Shown: positions 35,410 to 45,718, numbered from the stretch's first letter. The stretch is DNA of 64,000 bases from Streptomyces sp. R33 (GCF_041200175.1 NZ_CP165727.1:3075501-3139500); one strand, 5' to 3'. A program made the numbers and translations. The notes: generated from the sequence alone by a model not told the origin.

Positions 35410-36087
35410 CTACGCCGGGATCCAGGCGTAGCAGCCCGTCGACGTGAACGTCGCCGTGCCCGACGGGATCGTGGCCGTGATCTTGTCGCCGGCCTTCGGG
35501 GTGGTTTCCGGGCCCGAGGCCAGGACGGCGCCGTCCTTGCCCTTGGCCTCCCAGGTGCACGTCGTGCTCTGGGTCAGCGCCCGGTACGTGCCCGCCGCGG
35601 GCGACTCGCGGGTGCCGTCGGCGAAGCCCTTGGACGCCGCGTCCAGGATCGGCTTCTGCTCCGGGCACAGGTACGTGATCGCGTCCTTCGCGCCCGGGAT
35701 CTCACCCGCGATGATGGACCCGGTCGCCGCGTCCTTGTCGCGCTTGGCGGTGCGCTCCACCCGCTGGCAGGACTCCTGGCCGGTCTGCAGCACCGCCGCC
35801 GGGTCCATCTTCTCCGGGACCCGCCCGCTCAGGTACTGCTTCTCGTTGGGCTTGAAGCTGCCCGTCTTCGGGGTGAGCTTCGCGTCCGGCAGGACCGGGC
35901 CCGTCGGCTTCGCGTCGGGCGAGGCCGGCGCAGCCGTGGCGTCCGCCGGGTCCGGGGCCGCCGACGAGGCCGGCGGCTTCGGCTTCGCCGCCGCGGCGTC
36001 GGCCTTGCCGTCGCCGCCCGAGCTGCAGGCGGTCAGGGTCAGAGCTGCGGCCAGCAGAACAGCAGCCGCGGCGGAGCGTCGGTACAT
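35410..36087 (-). CDS. Putative lipoprotein of unknown function
   Basis: 225 aa, exported. The signal peptide MYRRSAAAAVLLAAALTLTAC has a perfect lipobox (LTAC) with Cys21. A long Ala/Pro/Asp linker to about residue 70 is followed by a folded domain with five cysteines (ESCQRVE, TYLCPEQK, TTCTWEAKG, TGCYAWIP) and a C-terminal beta-sandwich feel (GTATFTSTGCYAWIP). I do not recognise the family. It sits next to the LamG surface protein, and the pair are transcribed leftward but are separated by a hairpin, so joint function is only a possibility. Confidence 0.7.
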   Translation of the reverse strand: MYRRSAAAAVLLAAALTLTACSSGGDGKADAAAAKPKPPASSAAPDPADATAAPASPDAKPTGPVLPDAKLTPKTGSFKPNEKQYLSGRVPEKMDPAAVLQTGQESCQRVERTAKRDKDAATGSIIAGEIPGAKDAITYLCPEQKPILDAASKGFADGTRESPAAGTYRALTQSTTCTWEAKGKDGAVLASGPETTPKAGDKITATIPSGTATFTSTGCYAWIPA

Positions 36088-36124
36088 CTCTAGGGCTCCT
36101 GTATTACGTGCCGGTTGGGATAGG

Positions 36125-36165
36125 GGTGCGGGGCCCGGCCGAGTTTCGCGCCGGGCCCCGCATCC
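36125..36165 (-). terminator. Terminator after the LamG protein gene
   Basis: Perfect 13-bp stem TGCGGGGCCCGGC (36127-36139) / GCCGGGCCCCGCA (36150-36162), 10-base loop, 13 bases past the leftward stop. Confidence 0.85.
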
Positions 36166-36174
36166 GTCAGACGG

Positions 36175-38952
36175 TTACTTCGGGCCGAAGGTGAGGACGA
36201 GCTGCGGAGCGGCGTCCGCTGCCGTCGACTCCATGGACCAGATCCACAGCGGGTCGGTGCCCGTGCTCGTCAGGGCCAGGCTGTAGCTGCTGCCCAGCAC
36301 CGGGGAGAGCGCGGCGGTGTCCAGCGGGGTGCTCTGGATCGCCGAGCCGTCCGGCACGCTCGCGAACGCGCCGAGCGGGGTGGTGCCCAGGGTCGGCTTG
36401 TTGTTGAACGTCGTGCTCGCACCGCTCCAGGCGCCGGTGACCGGGACCACGGACACCTTGTCGGCCGTACCGGCGCTCGCCTGGGTCGACGTCTTGATCT
36501 GGAGCGCGGCGGACTTCAGGACCTGCCCGGCCGGCGCGGCCGGCAGGTTGAAGCGCAGGTACGTCTCGTACGCCGAGGTGCCGCGGACGGCCAGCGAGGT
36601 GCTCGCGCCGTTGGCCGCGCTCGGGGCGCCCTGGTTGATGTAGGTGTCCTCGGTCGCGGAGACCTTGGAGACCGTGTCGGAGGGCGCCTTGGCCAGGTCG
36701 TAGTGGTTCTTGGCCTGGGCCGCGGTGAGCGCCTTCGGGTACACGGCCGTCTCGTCGATCTGGCCGGCGAAGAAGTTGCTCGTCGGCTTGGTCGGCCAGC
36801 TGCCGAGGTTGTCGCCGCCGACGTGCCAGTAGCCCTCGTACGAGATGGCGCTGGTGACGTTCAGCGTGCCCTTGCTCTGGCCGTCGACGATCAGCTCCAT
36901 GCCGCCCGCACCCAGGGTGCCGACGACGTGGTGCCACTTGTTGTCGTTGTACGTGTCGAACAGACCGGTGGAGACGGTGCGCGTCGAGCCGTTGTAGACG
37001 CCGAAGACCAGACGACCGGTGTTGGTCATGTAGATCTGCTTGTCGTACGTGCCGCTGTTGCGCGCGGTGTTGTTGCCGAAGCCGATCAGCTTGCCGCCGC
37101 GCGTGGTGTTCGTCTTGAACCAGGTCTCGACCGAGAAGGCACTGCCCACGGTCTGGCGGTGGTCGCTGTACACCTGCTGGCTGGTGCCGTTGAAGCCCAT
37201 CGCCGTGCTGGCGCCGCTGATCGCGCCGGGCGTCTGGCGCAGGGCCGGGGCGTTGAGCTGGATGCCGCTGGTGTTGCCGCTCTCCGAGGAGTCGGCGACG
37301 TACGGGCTGATGGTGTCGTCGTAGCGCCAGTACAGGTTGGCGCCGTCGGCGCGGACCTGGTTCGGGTACGCCTGCACCGAGCTCGGGACCGTGACCGAGG
37401 CCGTGGCCGACAGGGCGCTGGTGTTGCCCGCCGCGTCGGTGGCCGTCACGCGGTAGGTGTACGACTGGCCGGCCTTGACCGTGGTGTCGTTCCAGGAGGC
37501 CTGGGGACGCTCCCACTCCAGGGACTCGGCGGCGACCGTGGCGATCGGGCTGGCGGAGCCGTTGCGATAGATGCGGTAGGTCAGCTTGCTGTCGTCCGCG
37601 TCGTAGCTGGTGCGCCAGCGGACCTGGACCTCACCGGGCTTGACGCTGCCGGCGCTCGCGACCGGGGTCGTCGGGGCGCCGACGTCGCCGGTGGAGGCGA
37701 AACGGGTGAGCGCCTGCTGCGGCTTGCCGTTGATGGCGGTGAACTCACCGCCGGCCCACATGTACTTGACGTCGCCCTTCTCGGCGATCGTCATGGCGCG
37801 CGGGCCGATGCCCTCGCCGAGGCCGTCGTTGGCGGTGGGGTGCCAGCCGAGCTTGCGCGGGCTGCGCACGAAACCGTCCACGGGCGCCGGGGACGCGCCT
37901 TCGTAGTTGGTCAGCTGCGCGTTGAAGAAGTTGCGCTTGCCGTCGGGGAACTGTCCCTCGAGCGAGCAGTCGTGCGCGTGCGAGGAGCTGTAGAGCACTC
38001 CGTCGTACGGGAGCACGGCCTGGGTCGCGCCGAGGCAGCGGTCGCGCCACTTCTCGCTGAAGTCGCTCAGCCTGAGGCCGATGCGGCCGTCGAAGACGCC
38101 GCCGCCGGAACCCTCGTTGCCGGTGTAGAAGCCGGTCGAGTCGGTGGCGATGTCCTTGACCACGGAGTTCGACGGGATGTTGCTGTACGTCTTGGCGACC
38201 GCGCCCGTGGTGGCGTTCACGACGGCCAGGGCGTGCGTGTTGGAGCCGTTGACCGAGAAGAAGTCGCCGCCCAGGAGCGCGTTCTTGCCGTCCGGGGTGA
38301 TCTCGATCGCGCGGCCGGGCTCGTCGGCGTTGGCGACGAAGGGCTTGAGCGCACCGGAGCCGGCATCGACCGCGGCGAACCGCTCGCGGGTCTGGCCCTC
38401 GACGGTGCCGAAGTCGCCGGCCGCGTACAGGGTGTCGTCCGTGACGGCGAGGTCGCGCACGGTGGCGGGGAAGCCCGGGTGGAAGGAGGCCTTGGGGGTG
38501 CAGCTCTCGATGTCGATCGCCGCGACGCTGGAGACCGGGGTGCCGTTGACGGCGCCGAAGTAGCCGCCCGCGTACAGGGTCTTCTTGTCCTTGGAGACGG
38601 CCAGGGCACGGACGGTCGCGCTGCCGTCGCCGATGGTGAAGGCGAGCTTGCACGAGGTCGGCTTGCCCGTCGCGGCGTCCAGCGCCACGAAGTTCACGGC
38701 TTCCTGCTCGGCGCCGCTGGTGCCGTCGGGCGGACGGACGGCCGAGAAGGTGCCGCCCGCGAAGACGGTGCCGTTCGCCTGGGCCATCGCAAAGACGATG
38801 CCGTTGGGCTGCCAGGTGGGCAGCTCGTCGGCGGTGAATGCCACGGGAGGCGTGATGGCGGACGCCTCGGGCATCAGCACCAGACCTATGCCGGTGCCGG
38901 CGCCGGCCAGTGACAGGACGAGGGCAGCAGTCAGCCCTCTGGATCTACGCAT
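36175..38952 (-). CDS. Large exported LamG/FN3 surface protein
   Basis: 925-aa secreted protein. From ATG 38952 (after GGGGGGCTC) it has a Sec signal (MRRSRGLTAALVLSLAG, cut near EASA). Next comes a propeller-like region (residues about 35-420) with repeats such as GTVFAGGTFSAV, KTLYAGGYFGAVNG, LYAAGDFGTVEG and ALLGGDFFSVNG. A fibronectin-III domain (about 425-525: GEVQVRWRTSYD to YTYRVTATDAAGN), a LamG/concanavalin-like domain (about 540-735: FSVETWFKTN, KWHHVVGTL, IDETAVYPKALT) and a DNRLRE/CBM96-like C-terminal domain (EDTYINQG, YLRFNLPA, LVLTFGPK) follow. It probably binds a glycan; no catalytic residues seen. It lies inside the EPS region. Confidence 0.85.
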   Translation of the reverse strand: MRRSRGLTAALVLSLAGAGTGIGLVLMPEASAITPPVAFTADELPTWQPNGIVFAMAQANGTVFAGGTFSAVRPPDGTSGAEQEAVNFVALDAATGKPTSCKLAFTIGDGSATVRALAVSKDKKTLYAGGYFGAVNGTPVSSVAAIDIESCTPKASFHPGFPATVRDLAVTDDTLYAAGDFGTVEGQTRERFAAVDAGSGALKPFVANADEPGRAIEITPDGKNALLGGDFFSVNGSNTHALAVVNATTGAVAKTYSNIPSNSVVKDIATDSTGFYTGNEGSGGGVFDGRIGLRLSDFSEKWRDRCLGATQAVLPYDGVLYSSSHAHDCSLEGQFPDGKRNFFNAQLTNYEGASPAPVDGFVRSPRKLGWHPTANDGLGEGIGPRAMTIAEKGDVKYMWAGGEFTAINGKPQQALTRFASTGDVGAPTTPVASAGSVKPGEVQVRWRTSYDADDSKLTYRIYRNGSASPIATVAAESLEWERPQASWNDTTVKAGQSYTYRVTATDAAGNTSALSATASVTVPSSVQAYPNQVRADGANLYWRYDDTISPYVADSSESGNTSGIQLNAPALRQTPGAISGASTAMGFNGTSQQVYSDHRQTVGSAFSVETWFKTNTTRGGKLIGFGNNTARNSGTYDKQIYMTNTGRLVFGVYNGSTRTVSTGLFDTYNDNKWHHVVGTLGAGGMELIVDGQSKGTLNVTSAISYEGYWHVGGDNLGSWPTKPTSNFFAGQIDETAVYPKALTAAQAKNHYDLAKAPSDTVSKVSATEDTYINQGAPSAANGASTSLAVRGTSAYETYLRFNLPAAPAGQVLKSAALQIKTSTQASAGTADKVSVVPVTGAWSGASTTFNNKPTLGTTPLGAFASVPDGSAIQSTPLDTAALSPVLGSSYSLALTSTGTDPLWIWSMESTAADAAPQLVLTFGPK

Positions 38953-39197
38953 GAGCCCCCCAGGGCAGTTGCCCGGTTTGATGGCTTGAACTATCCGAAC
39001 AGCCATATGTACTGGCGCAGACTAGGGCTCCTGCGAGGACCCGGTCACCTCCCTTGACCCATTGCATACCAACTTGGAATGAACGGTTCAGGTTGGAGGG
39101 CGCGCAGCGGACATACGACAGGTTTGCCCCGGCCACATCCACCGATACCAGTGGAGATGACCGGGACACGGCAAATCGTAGGGGAAATATAAGGCTT
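38953..39197. other. Promoter region of the LamG gene
   Basis: 245 bases between the LamG start and the gmd stop, AT-richer than the flanks. The segment CCAACTTGGAATGAACGG with a downstream AGGTTGG shows partial symmetry and may hold a regulator site. No gene is seen. Confidence 0.4.
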
Positions 39198-40211
39198 TCA
39201 GCGGTCGATGCGGACCGTCACGCCCGCCAACTGGTCCTCGACCTGCCGGATGTCGGCGTCGACCATGATCCGAGCCAACTCGGCCACCAGCACCGTCGGC
39301 TTCCAGCCAAGCAGTTGATGGGCCTTGGAGGCGTCGCCGATGAGGGCGTCGACCTCGCTCGGGCGCTCGTACTTGGGGTCGTAGCGCACGTGCTCGGCCC
39401 AGTCGAGGCCCGCGTGGGCGAAGGACGACTCGACGAACTCGCGGACCGTGGCGGCCACTCCCGTGGCGACGACGTAGTCGGTCGGTTCGTCCTGCTGGAG
39501 CATCCGCCACATGGCGTCCACGTACTCGGGGGCGTAGCCCCAGTCGCGGACCGCGTCGAGGTTGCCGAGGTAGAGGTGCTCCTGCAGACCGGCCTTGATG
39601 CGGGCGACGGCGCGGGTGATCTTGCGGGTCACGAAGGTCTCGCCGCGGCGCGGGGACTCGTGGTTGAAGAGGATCCCGTTGACGGCGAACATGTCGTACG
39701 CCTCGCGGTAGTTCACCGTGGTCCAGTACGCGAAGACCTTGGCGGCGCCGTACGGGCTGCGCGGGTGGAACGGGGTCTTCTCGTTCTGCGGCGGCGGGGT
39801 GGCCCCGAACATCTCCGAGGACGAGGCCTGGTAGATCCGGGTGTCCACGCCGCTGGCCCGGATCGCCTCGAGCAGCCGCAGGGCGCCGAGGCCGGTCACG
39901 TCGCCGGTGTAGAGGGGAGCGTCGAAGGACACCCGCACATGGGACTGGGCGCCGAGGTTGTAGACCTCGTCGGGCCTGATCTCGCGGAGCAGGTTCACGA
40001 GCGCCACACCGTCGGAGAGGTCGGCGTGGTGCAGGACGAAGGACCGGTTGGCGGTCTGCGGGTCCTGGTAGATGTGGTCGATGCGCTCGGTGTTGAAGCT
40101 GGAGGACCGCCGCACGAGGCCGTGCACCGTGTAGCCCTTGGAGAGCAGCAGCTCGGAGAGGTAGGAGCCGTCCTGCCCGGTGACGCCGGTTATCAGTGCG
40201 GTCTTGCCCAT
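39198..40211 (-). CDS. gmd: GDP-mannose 4,6-dehydratase
   Basis: Cytoplasmic SDR enzyme converting GDP-D-mannose to GDP-4-keto-6-deoxymannose, 337 aa, the family length. The Rossmann motif is [15 protein letters not shown] (residues about 8-22), the catalytic triad lies in SSSEMFG and [10 protein letters not shown], and the substrate segment is [17 protein letters not shown], diagnostic for Gmd. The ATG at 40211 was chosen at MGKTALITG. It is divergent from fcl, 285 bases apart; together they make GDP-L-fucose. An alternative end product from Gmd alone, GDP-rhamnose, would need another reductase not seen here. Confidence 0.96.
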   Translation of the reverse strand: MGKTALITGVTGQDGSYLSELLLSKGYTVHGLVRRSSSFNTERIDHIYQDPQTANRSFVLHHADLSDGVALVNLLREIRPDEVYNLGAQSHVRVSFDAPLYTGDVTGLGALRLLEAIRASGVDTRIYQASSSEMFGATPPPQNEKTPFHPRSPYGAAKVFAYWTTVNYREAYDMFAVNGILFNHESPRRGETFVTRKITRAVARIKAGLQEHLYLGNLDAVRDWGYAPEYVDAMWRMLQQDEPTDYVVATGVAATVREFVESSFAHAGLDWAEHVRYDPKYERPSEVDALIGDASKAHQLLGWKPTVLVAELARIMVDADIRQVEDQLAGVTVRIDR

Positions 40212-40496
40212 GTGGGTCCCCCTGGGGGTCGTATCGGTCTGTTCTGGTGAGGCAGGGCCTCGGGGGCGGCGGTGCGGCCCGCCGGTGGGGCCGTACCTCG
40301 CGGTGACGGGGTCCCGCCCGCCCGGCCGGGGGCTGCGCCCCGGTTTTCGCGCCGGACCTGACGGCGTGCGTACGGCCGCGGGGCCCAAGGGGCTGGATGC
40401 GTACCGTACACGGCATCTCCCCGCCCCCTTCGGGCGGATTGCGCCGCGGCGGACCTCGTCTGCTGCCCGCGGCGGCGGACTGGCATCATCGGCGGT

Positions 40497-41441
40497 ATGA
40501 CAAGTTCGCTGCCGCTCCTGCCCCCGAACGCCCGCGTCTTCGTCGCGGGCCACCGCGGCCTCGTGGGCTCCGCGGTCGCCCGCCGGCTCACCGCCGACGG
40601 CCACGAGGTGCTCACCCGGGGCCGCGCCGACCTCGACCTGCGCGATGCCGCCGCGACCGGGGCGTACCTGAAGGACGTCCGCCCCGACGCCGTCGTGCTG
40701 GCCGCCGCCAAGGTCGGCGGGATCATGGCCAACAGCACCTACCCGGTGCAGTTCCTCGAGGACAACCTCAAGATCCAGCTCAGCGTGATCGCCGGTGCGC
40801 ACGAGGCCGGCGTGGGCCGTCTGCTGTTCCTGGGCTCCTCGTGCATCTATCCGAAGCTCGCCCCGCAGCCCATCAGCGAGGACGCCCTGCTGACGGGCCC
40901 GCTGGAGCCGACCAACGAGGCGTACGCCCTGGCGAAGATCGCCGGCATCGTCCAGGTCCAGTCGTACCGCAAGCAGTACGGGGCCTCGTACATCTCGGCG
41001 ATGCCCACGAACCTCTACGGGCCGGGCGACAACTTCGACCTCGAGACCTCGCACGTGCTGCCCGCCCTGATCCGACGCTTCCACGAATCGGCCGCCGAGG
41101 GCCGCGACGAGGTCACGCTGTGGGGCAGCGGCACCCCGCGCCGGGAGTTCCTGCACGTGGACGACCTGGCGGCCGCCTGCGCGGTGCTGCTGGGCAGTTA
41201 CGACGGTGACGAGCCGGTCAACATCGGCTGCGGAGAGGACCTCACCATCAAGGCCCTCGCCGAGACCGTCGCCGAGGTGACCGGCTTCCGCGGCCGGCTC
41301 GTCTGGGACACGTCCAAGCCGGACGGCACGCCGCGCAAGCTCCTGGACGTCACCCGTCTGACCTCGCTCGGCTGGAAGCCGGAGATCGGACTGCGGGAGG
41401 GCATCGCCGCCACCTACCGGTGGTGGCGCGAGCAGGGCTGA
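40497..41441 (+). CDS. fcl: GDP-L-fucose synthase
   Basis: Epimerase/reductase (GMER) that turns GDP-4-keto-6-deoxymannose into GDP-L-fucose, 314 aa. The NADPH Rossmann motif is [16 protein letters not shown], the active site is GSSCIYPK plus YALAKI (Y/K pair), and [10 protein letters not shown] and [14 protein letters not shown] match Fcl. The ATG at 40497 gives [18 protein letters not shown]. With gmd it supplies GDP-fucose for the adjacent glycosyltransferases. gmd and fcl are divergent here rather than in one operon, which is less usual than the tandem order of enteric clusters. Confidence 0.96.
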   Translation: MTSSLPLLPPNARVFVAGHRGLVGSAVARRLTADGHEVLTRGRADLDLRDAAATGAYLKDVRPDAVVLAAAKVGGIMANSTYPVQFLEDNLKIQLSVIAGAHEAGVGRLLFLGSSCIYPKLAPQPISEDALLTGPLEPTNEAYALAKIAGIVQVQSYRKQYGASYISAMPTNLYGPGDNFDLETSHVLPALIRRFHESAAEGRDEVTLWGSGTPRREFLHVDDLAAACAVLLGSYDGDEPVNIGCGEDLTIKALAETVAEVTGFRGRLVWDTSKPDGTPRKLLDVTRLTSLGWKPEIGLREGIAATYRWWREQG

Positions 41442-41466
41442 ACGCAGCGGCACGTGGTGCGGCCCC

Positions 41467-42954
41467 TCAGTACGCTCCGCGACCGTCGACGACGGCGCGG
41501 AGGGTACGGCCCATGACGTCGACGTCACTGGTGAAGGACCAGTTGTCGACGTACTGCAGGTCGAGCTGGATCGTCTCGTCCCAGGACAGGTCGGAGCGTC
41601 CGCTGATCTGCCAGAGTCCGGTCATGCCCGGCCGCACGGTGAGCCGGCGCAGCTCGACCTCGTCGTACTGGGCCACCTCCTCCGGCAGCGGCGGGCGCGG
41701 GCCGACGAGCGACATGTGCCCGCTCAGCACGTTGAACAGCTGGGGCAGTTCGTCCATGGAGGTGCGGCGCAGCAGCCGGCCCACCCGGGTCACCCGGGGG
41801 TCGCGGCGGATCTTGAACATCAGGCCGTCGTTCTCGTTGGCCCCGGACAGCTCGTTCTTGAGCCGGTCCGCGTCCACGACCATGGTGCGGAACTTCCACA
41901 TGACGAACGGCACCCCGTCGCGCCCGATGCGCCGCTGGCGGTAGAACGCCGGGCCGCGCGAGCCGAGCCGGATCGCCAGGACGATGCCGAGGAAGACCGG
42001 GGAGAGCAGCAGCAGTCCGAGCGCGGCCCCCGCGCGGTCGAGGACCGACTTGAGCAGGGTCTGGACGCCGCGGCTCACCGGCGGAGCCACCCGCAGTACG
42101 GCGAGCCCGCCCGCGGACAGCGTCTCCAGCCGCTTGACGGAGACCTCCACGAGGCCGGGGAAGACGGCGAGTTCGAGGCCCGCGTCGTGCAGCGCCCAGG
42201 CGACCCTGCGCAGCCGCTCCCCCGCGATCCGCGCGCCGGGGGCGACCAGCACCAGGTCGGCGTGGTGGCTGCGGACGGCGCCGAGCACCGCGGCGGAGTC
42301 CGCGTTCGGGGCCTCGGGCGCGGCGGCGTCGAGCCGGGCCGCGACGGGCACCCCGCCCTCGAGCGGGCCGGGGCCGACCGGCACCACTCCGACGACGACG
42401 TACGGGTGGTCGGTGCGCGCGGCCAGGTGCTCGATGACGGACTCGGCGGCGCCGGGTTCACCGACCAGCAGGACCCGGCTGACGGCGTGCGCCTCGCGGC
42501 GGGCCGCCGAGAGGTGACGGTAGGTCAGCTTGTGGCAGGCCACGGTGATGAGGAGGGCGGGCAGCAGGGCGCCGAGCGCGGACAGCCGGGGGGTGCTCTC
42601 ACCGGTCACCACGCGGGCCACGGCCAGGACACCGATCAGAATCAGCCAGTCGTGTACGACGGGCAGCACACCGCGTGATTCTCCGAGGACGCGGGCCGCG
42701 TACCGCCGGCGCACCGCCTGCACGCCGGTCCATGCCAGGGCCGCGCCGAGGGCGCAGTACACCGGCCGGACCTGCTGCGCCGCATGGAAGACCAGCCCTA
42801 CGGGGACCGCGGCGCCGAGGAAGTCGGCCGTGAGGGCAGCGGGCAGGTACCAACGGGCCTTGTCGCCGAGCCGCCTCGCCGGGGCGGCCGCGAGCCGTGC
42901 CGATTCGGCGGCTCCTGCGGCCAGTCTTTGCGCAGGAAAATGGACATGCCTCAT
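41467..42954 (-). CDS. Polyprenyl glycosylphosphotransferase (EPS initiating sugar transferase)
   Basis: Membrane enzyme of 495 aa that starts the repeat unit by moving a sugar-1-phosphate to undecaprenyl phosphate. The N-terminal half has four or five hydrophobic segments and a CoA-binding-like domain ([16 protein letters not shown]). The C-terminal catalytic Bac_transf domain has one hydrophobic segment, then [43 protein letters not shown] and [14 protein letters not shown]. The D-E pair in MDELPQ is catalytic. The ATG at 42954 follows GGGGGGCCC. It is the key first step of the EPS pathway and the last EPS gene here. Confidence 0.93.
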   Translation of the reverse strand: MRHVHFPAQRLAAGAAESARLAAAPARRLGDKARWYLPAALTADFLGAAVPVGLVFHAAQQVRPVYCALGAALAWTGVQAVRRRYAARVLGESRGVLPVVHDWLILIGVLAVARVVTGESTPRLSALGALLPALLITVACHKLTYRHLSAARREAHAVSRVLLVGEPGAAESVIEHLAARTDHPYVVVGVVPVGPGPLEGGVPVAARLDAAAPEAPNADSAAVLGAVRSHHADLVLVAPGARIAGERLRRVAWALHDAGLELAVFPGLVEVSVKRLETLSAGGLAVLRVAPPVSRGVQTLLKSVLDRAGAALGLLLLSPVFLGIVLAIRLGSRGPAFYRQRRIGRDGVPFVMWKFRTMVVDADRLKNELSGANENDGLMFKIRRDPRVTRVGRLLRRTSMDELPQLFNVLSGHMSLVGPRPPLPEEVAQYDEVELRRLTVRPGMTGLWQISGRSDLSWDETIQLDLQYVDNWSFTSDVDVMGRTLRAVVDGRGAY

Positions 42955-43334
42955 GGGCCCCCCTGGCACGTGGTCTATGACAGTGGCGCGTGCCCATGGC
43001 TTCCCCTGGCGACGGACAACTGGCGCACCGGGAAACAGTACGACAAACACCCGTACGACAAATGCCGATTGCCGGAACGGGGCCTCTTGTTGCGCAAGTG
43101 TTAGCAACCGGTACCAACCGTTCCAGATATCGGGCCCCCCTTCGCACGCGAAGGTGAATGGTTCGGATACCGGATACGTCTCATCGGTCAACGAACCGTT
43201 TCCAGCCAACCTTTTGACGCGGCCCTGACATTGGAGCCGGCAGCTGGCACTCTTCGATCCGTTCTTCGCACCAGCCTGCTCTGCCCGGAGGCCCACCCAG
43301 CCGTCCGGAACCCCCCTTGCAGAAGGAGTCTGCG
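42955..43334. other. Divergent promoter region between the sugar transferase and the M4 protease
   Basis: About 380 non-coding bases. Two exact 10-base direct repeats GTACGACAAA stand at 43038-43047 and 43053-43062, and two near-copies of AACCGTT(T)CCAG at about 43117 and 43195. These could be binding sites for a shared regulator. Both divergent genes must be promoted here. Confidence 0.5.
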
Positions 43335-45602
43335 TTGAGTCACACCCCCCACAGGCGTGCCACCGCGGCCGGCGCTCTCGTTGCCGCCGCCGCACTGCTC
43401 GCCGTCGGCATCCAGGCCGGCACCGCCACCGCCGACGCCACCGCGTCGCAGGCACGCAACGCCGCTCAGCCCAACCCGGGTGCGGCCGCCGTCAATCTCA
43501 GCCCCTCCGAGCGTGCGACGCTCATAGCCGACGCCAACTCGACCACCGTCCAGGCGGCCAAGGCCCTCGGCCTCGGCGAGCAGGAGAAGCTGGTCGTCCG
43601 GGACGTCGTCAAGGACGCCGACGGCACCACGCACACCACCTACGAGCGCACCTACGGCGGACTCCCCGTGCTCGGCGGCGACCTGACGGTCCATGCCAAG
43701 GCCGGCGTCACCAAGAGCATCACCAAGGCCACCAACCACGAGATCAAGGTCGCCGACACCACGGCCACGGTCACCCCGGCCGCCGCCGAGGGCCAGGCCG
43801 TCTCCGCGGCGAACGCCGAGGGCTCCAAGGACGCCAAGGCCTCCAAGACCGCCCGCAAGGTGATCTGGGCCGCCGAGGGCGCCCCCGTCCTCGCCTACGA
43901 GACCGTCGTGGGCGGCCTCCAGGACGACGGCACCCCGAGCGAGCTGCACGTGATCACCAACGCCAAGACCGGCGCGAAGATCACCCAGTGGCAGGCCATC
44001 GAGACCGGCACCGGCAACACCATGTACAGCGGCCAGGTCACGCTGGGCACCTCGCAGTCGGGCAGCAACTGGACGCTGACCGACGCCGCGCGCGGCGGCC
44101 ACAAGACCTACAACCTCAACGGCGGCAGCTCCGGCACCGGCACCCTCTTCAGCAACACCACCAACATCTTCGGCAACGGCGCCGCCTCCAACAAGGAGAC
44201 CGCCGGTGCGGATGCGCACTACGGTGCACAGCTGACGTGGGACTACTACAAGAACGTGCACGGCCGCAACGGCCTGCGCAACGACGGCGTGGCCCCGTAC
44301 AGCCGGGTCCACTACGGCAACGCGTACGTGAACGCGTTCTGGGACGACTCCTGCTTCTGCATGACGTACGGCGACGGTACGAGCAACTCGCACCCGCTGA
44401 CGTCCATCGACGTGGCCGCCCACGAGATGACCCACGGCCTCACCTCGGTCACCGGCAACATGACCTACAGCGGTGAGCCCGGCGGCCTGAACGAGGCGAC
44501 CTCCGACATCATGGCGGCCGCCGTCGAGTTCTACGCCAACAACCCGCAGGACGTCGGCGACTACCTGGTCGGCGAGAAGATCGACATCAACGGCGACGGC
44601 ACCCCGCTGCGCTACATGGACAAGCCGAGCAAGGACGGCGGCTCCAAGGACGCGTGGTACTCGGGCATCGGCGGCATCGACGTCCACTACTCCTCGGGCC
44701 CGGCCAACCACTGGTACTACCTGGCATCCGAGGGCTCCGGCGCCAAGGTCATCAACGGGGTGAGCTACAACTCGCCGACCTCCGACGGCCTCCCGGTCAC
44801 CGCGATCGGCCGTGACGCCGCCTCGAAGATCTGGTTCCGCGCGCTGACGGTGGGCTACTTCAAGTCGAACACCAACTACGCGGCCGCCCGCACCGCGACC
44901 CTGCAGGCCGCTGCCGACCTGTACGGCGCCGGCTCGACCACGTACAACAACGTGGCCAACGCCTGGGCGGGCATCAACGTCGGTCCGCGCATCGTCAACG
45001 GCGTCTCGGTCACCCCGATCGCCAACCAGACCACCCAGATCAACACCGCTGTGAGCCTTCAGGTCCAGGCGACCAGCACCAACCCGGGTGCGCTGAGCTA
45101 CGCGGCGACCGGCCTGCCGGCCGGCCTGTCGATCAACTCCTCGACCGGTCTGATCTCGGGCACGGCGACCACCGCGGGCACGTCCAACGTGACCGTGACG
45201 GTGACCGACTCGGCGAGCCAGACGGGCACGGCGGCCTTCACCTGGACCGTCGGCACGTCCCAGCAGAACGTGTTCGAGAACACGAACGACTACCAGATCG
45301 CGGACAACGCGACCGTCGAGTCACCGATCGCCGTGACCCGCACGGGCAACGCCCCGAGCACCCTCAAGGTGGACGTGAACATTGTCCACACCTACGTCGG
45401 TGACCTGCGGGTCGACCTGGTCGCCCCCGACGGCACCGTCTACAACCTGCGCAACCGCTCCGGCGGCAGCGCGGACAACATCGTCCAGAGCTTCACCGTG
45501 AACGCCTCGTCCGAGGTGGCCCAGGGCACCTGGAAGCTCCGCGTGGCGGACCTCGCCAGCCTGGACACCGGCTACATCAACAGCTGGAAGCTCACCTTCT
45601 GA
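43335..45602 (+). CDS. Secreted M4 (thermolysin-like) metalloprotease with P domain
   Basis: Extracellular zinc neutral protease, 755 aa. Signal peptide, then an FTP/PepSY-type propeptide (residues about 50-210, TTYERTYGGLPVLGGDL), a Peptidase_M4 catalytic domain with HEMTH at 363-367 and the third zinc ligand Glu387 in GGLNEATSD, an Ig-like (He_PIG) domain (about 560-635) and a C-terminal P/proprotein-convertase domain (FENTNDYQIADNA to NSWKLTF). All zinc and catalytic residues are intact. The TTG at 43335 follows AGAAGGAG; an earlier TTG at 43317 overlaps that site. A strong hairpin follows. Confidence 0.95.
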   Translation: MSHTPHRRATAAGALVAAAALLAVGIQAGTATADATASQARNAAQPNPGAAAVNLSPSERATLIADANSTTVQAAKALGLGEQEKLVVRDVVKDADGTTHTTYERTYGGLPVLGGDLTVHAKAGVTKSITKATNHEIKVADTTATVTPAAAEGQAVSAANAEGSKDAKASKTARKVIWAAEGAPVLAYETVVGGLQDDGTPSELHVITNAKTGAKITQWQAIETGTGNTMYSGQVTLGTSQSGSNWTLTDAARGGHKTYNLNGGSSGTGTLFSNTTNIFGNGAASNKETAGADAHYGAQLTWDYYKNVHGRNGLRNDGVAPYSRVHYGNAYVNAFWDDSCFCMTYGDGTSNSHPLTSIDVAAHEMTHGLTSVTGNMTYSGEPGGLNEATSDIMAAAVEFYANNPQDVGDYLVGEKIDINGDGTPLRYMDKPSKDGGSKDAWYSGIGGIDVHYSSGPANHWYYLASEGSGAKVINGVSYNSPTSDGLPVTAIGRDAASKIWFRALTVGYFKSNTNYAAARTATLQAAADLYGAGSTTYNNVANAWAGINVGPRIVNGVSVTPIANQTTQINTAVSLQVQATSTNPGALSYAATGLPAGLSINSSTGLISGTATTAGTSNVTVTVTDSASQTGTAAFTWTVGTSQQNVFENTNDYQIADNATVESPIAVTRTGNAPSTLKVDVNIVHTYVGDLRVDLVAPDGTVYNLRNRSGGSADNIVQSFTVNASSEVAQGTWKLRVADLASLDTGYINSWKLTF

Positions 45603-45649
45603 CCCCACCGGGGCAGGTGATGCGAAGCGGCTGACCCCATGAAGACGCG

Positions 45650-45682
45650 GGGCCGTCCGGGAGAGACCCTCCCGGACGGCCC
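45650..45682 (+). terminator. Terminator after the M4 protease
   Basis: Perfect 14-bp stem (45650-45663 with 45669-45682), loop AGACC. It lies between convergent genes. Confidence 0.88.
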
Positions 45683-45718
45683 TGTTCCATGTGGTGCCGG
45701 AGCCTTCGGGTCAGAAGG

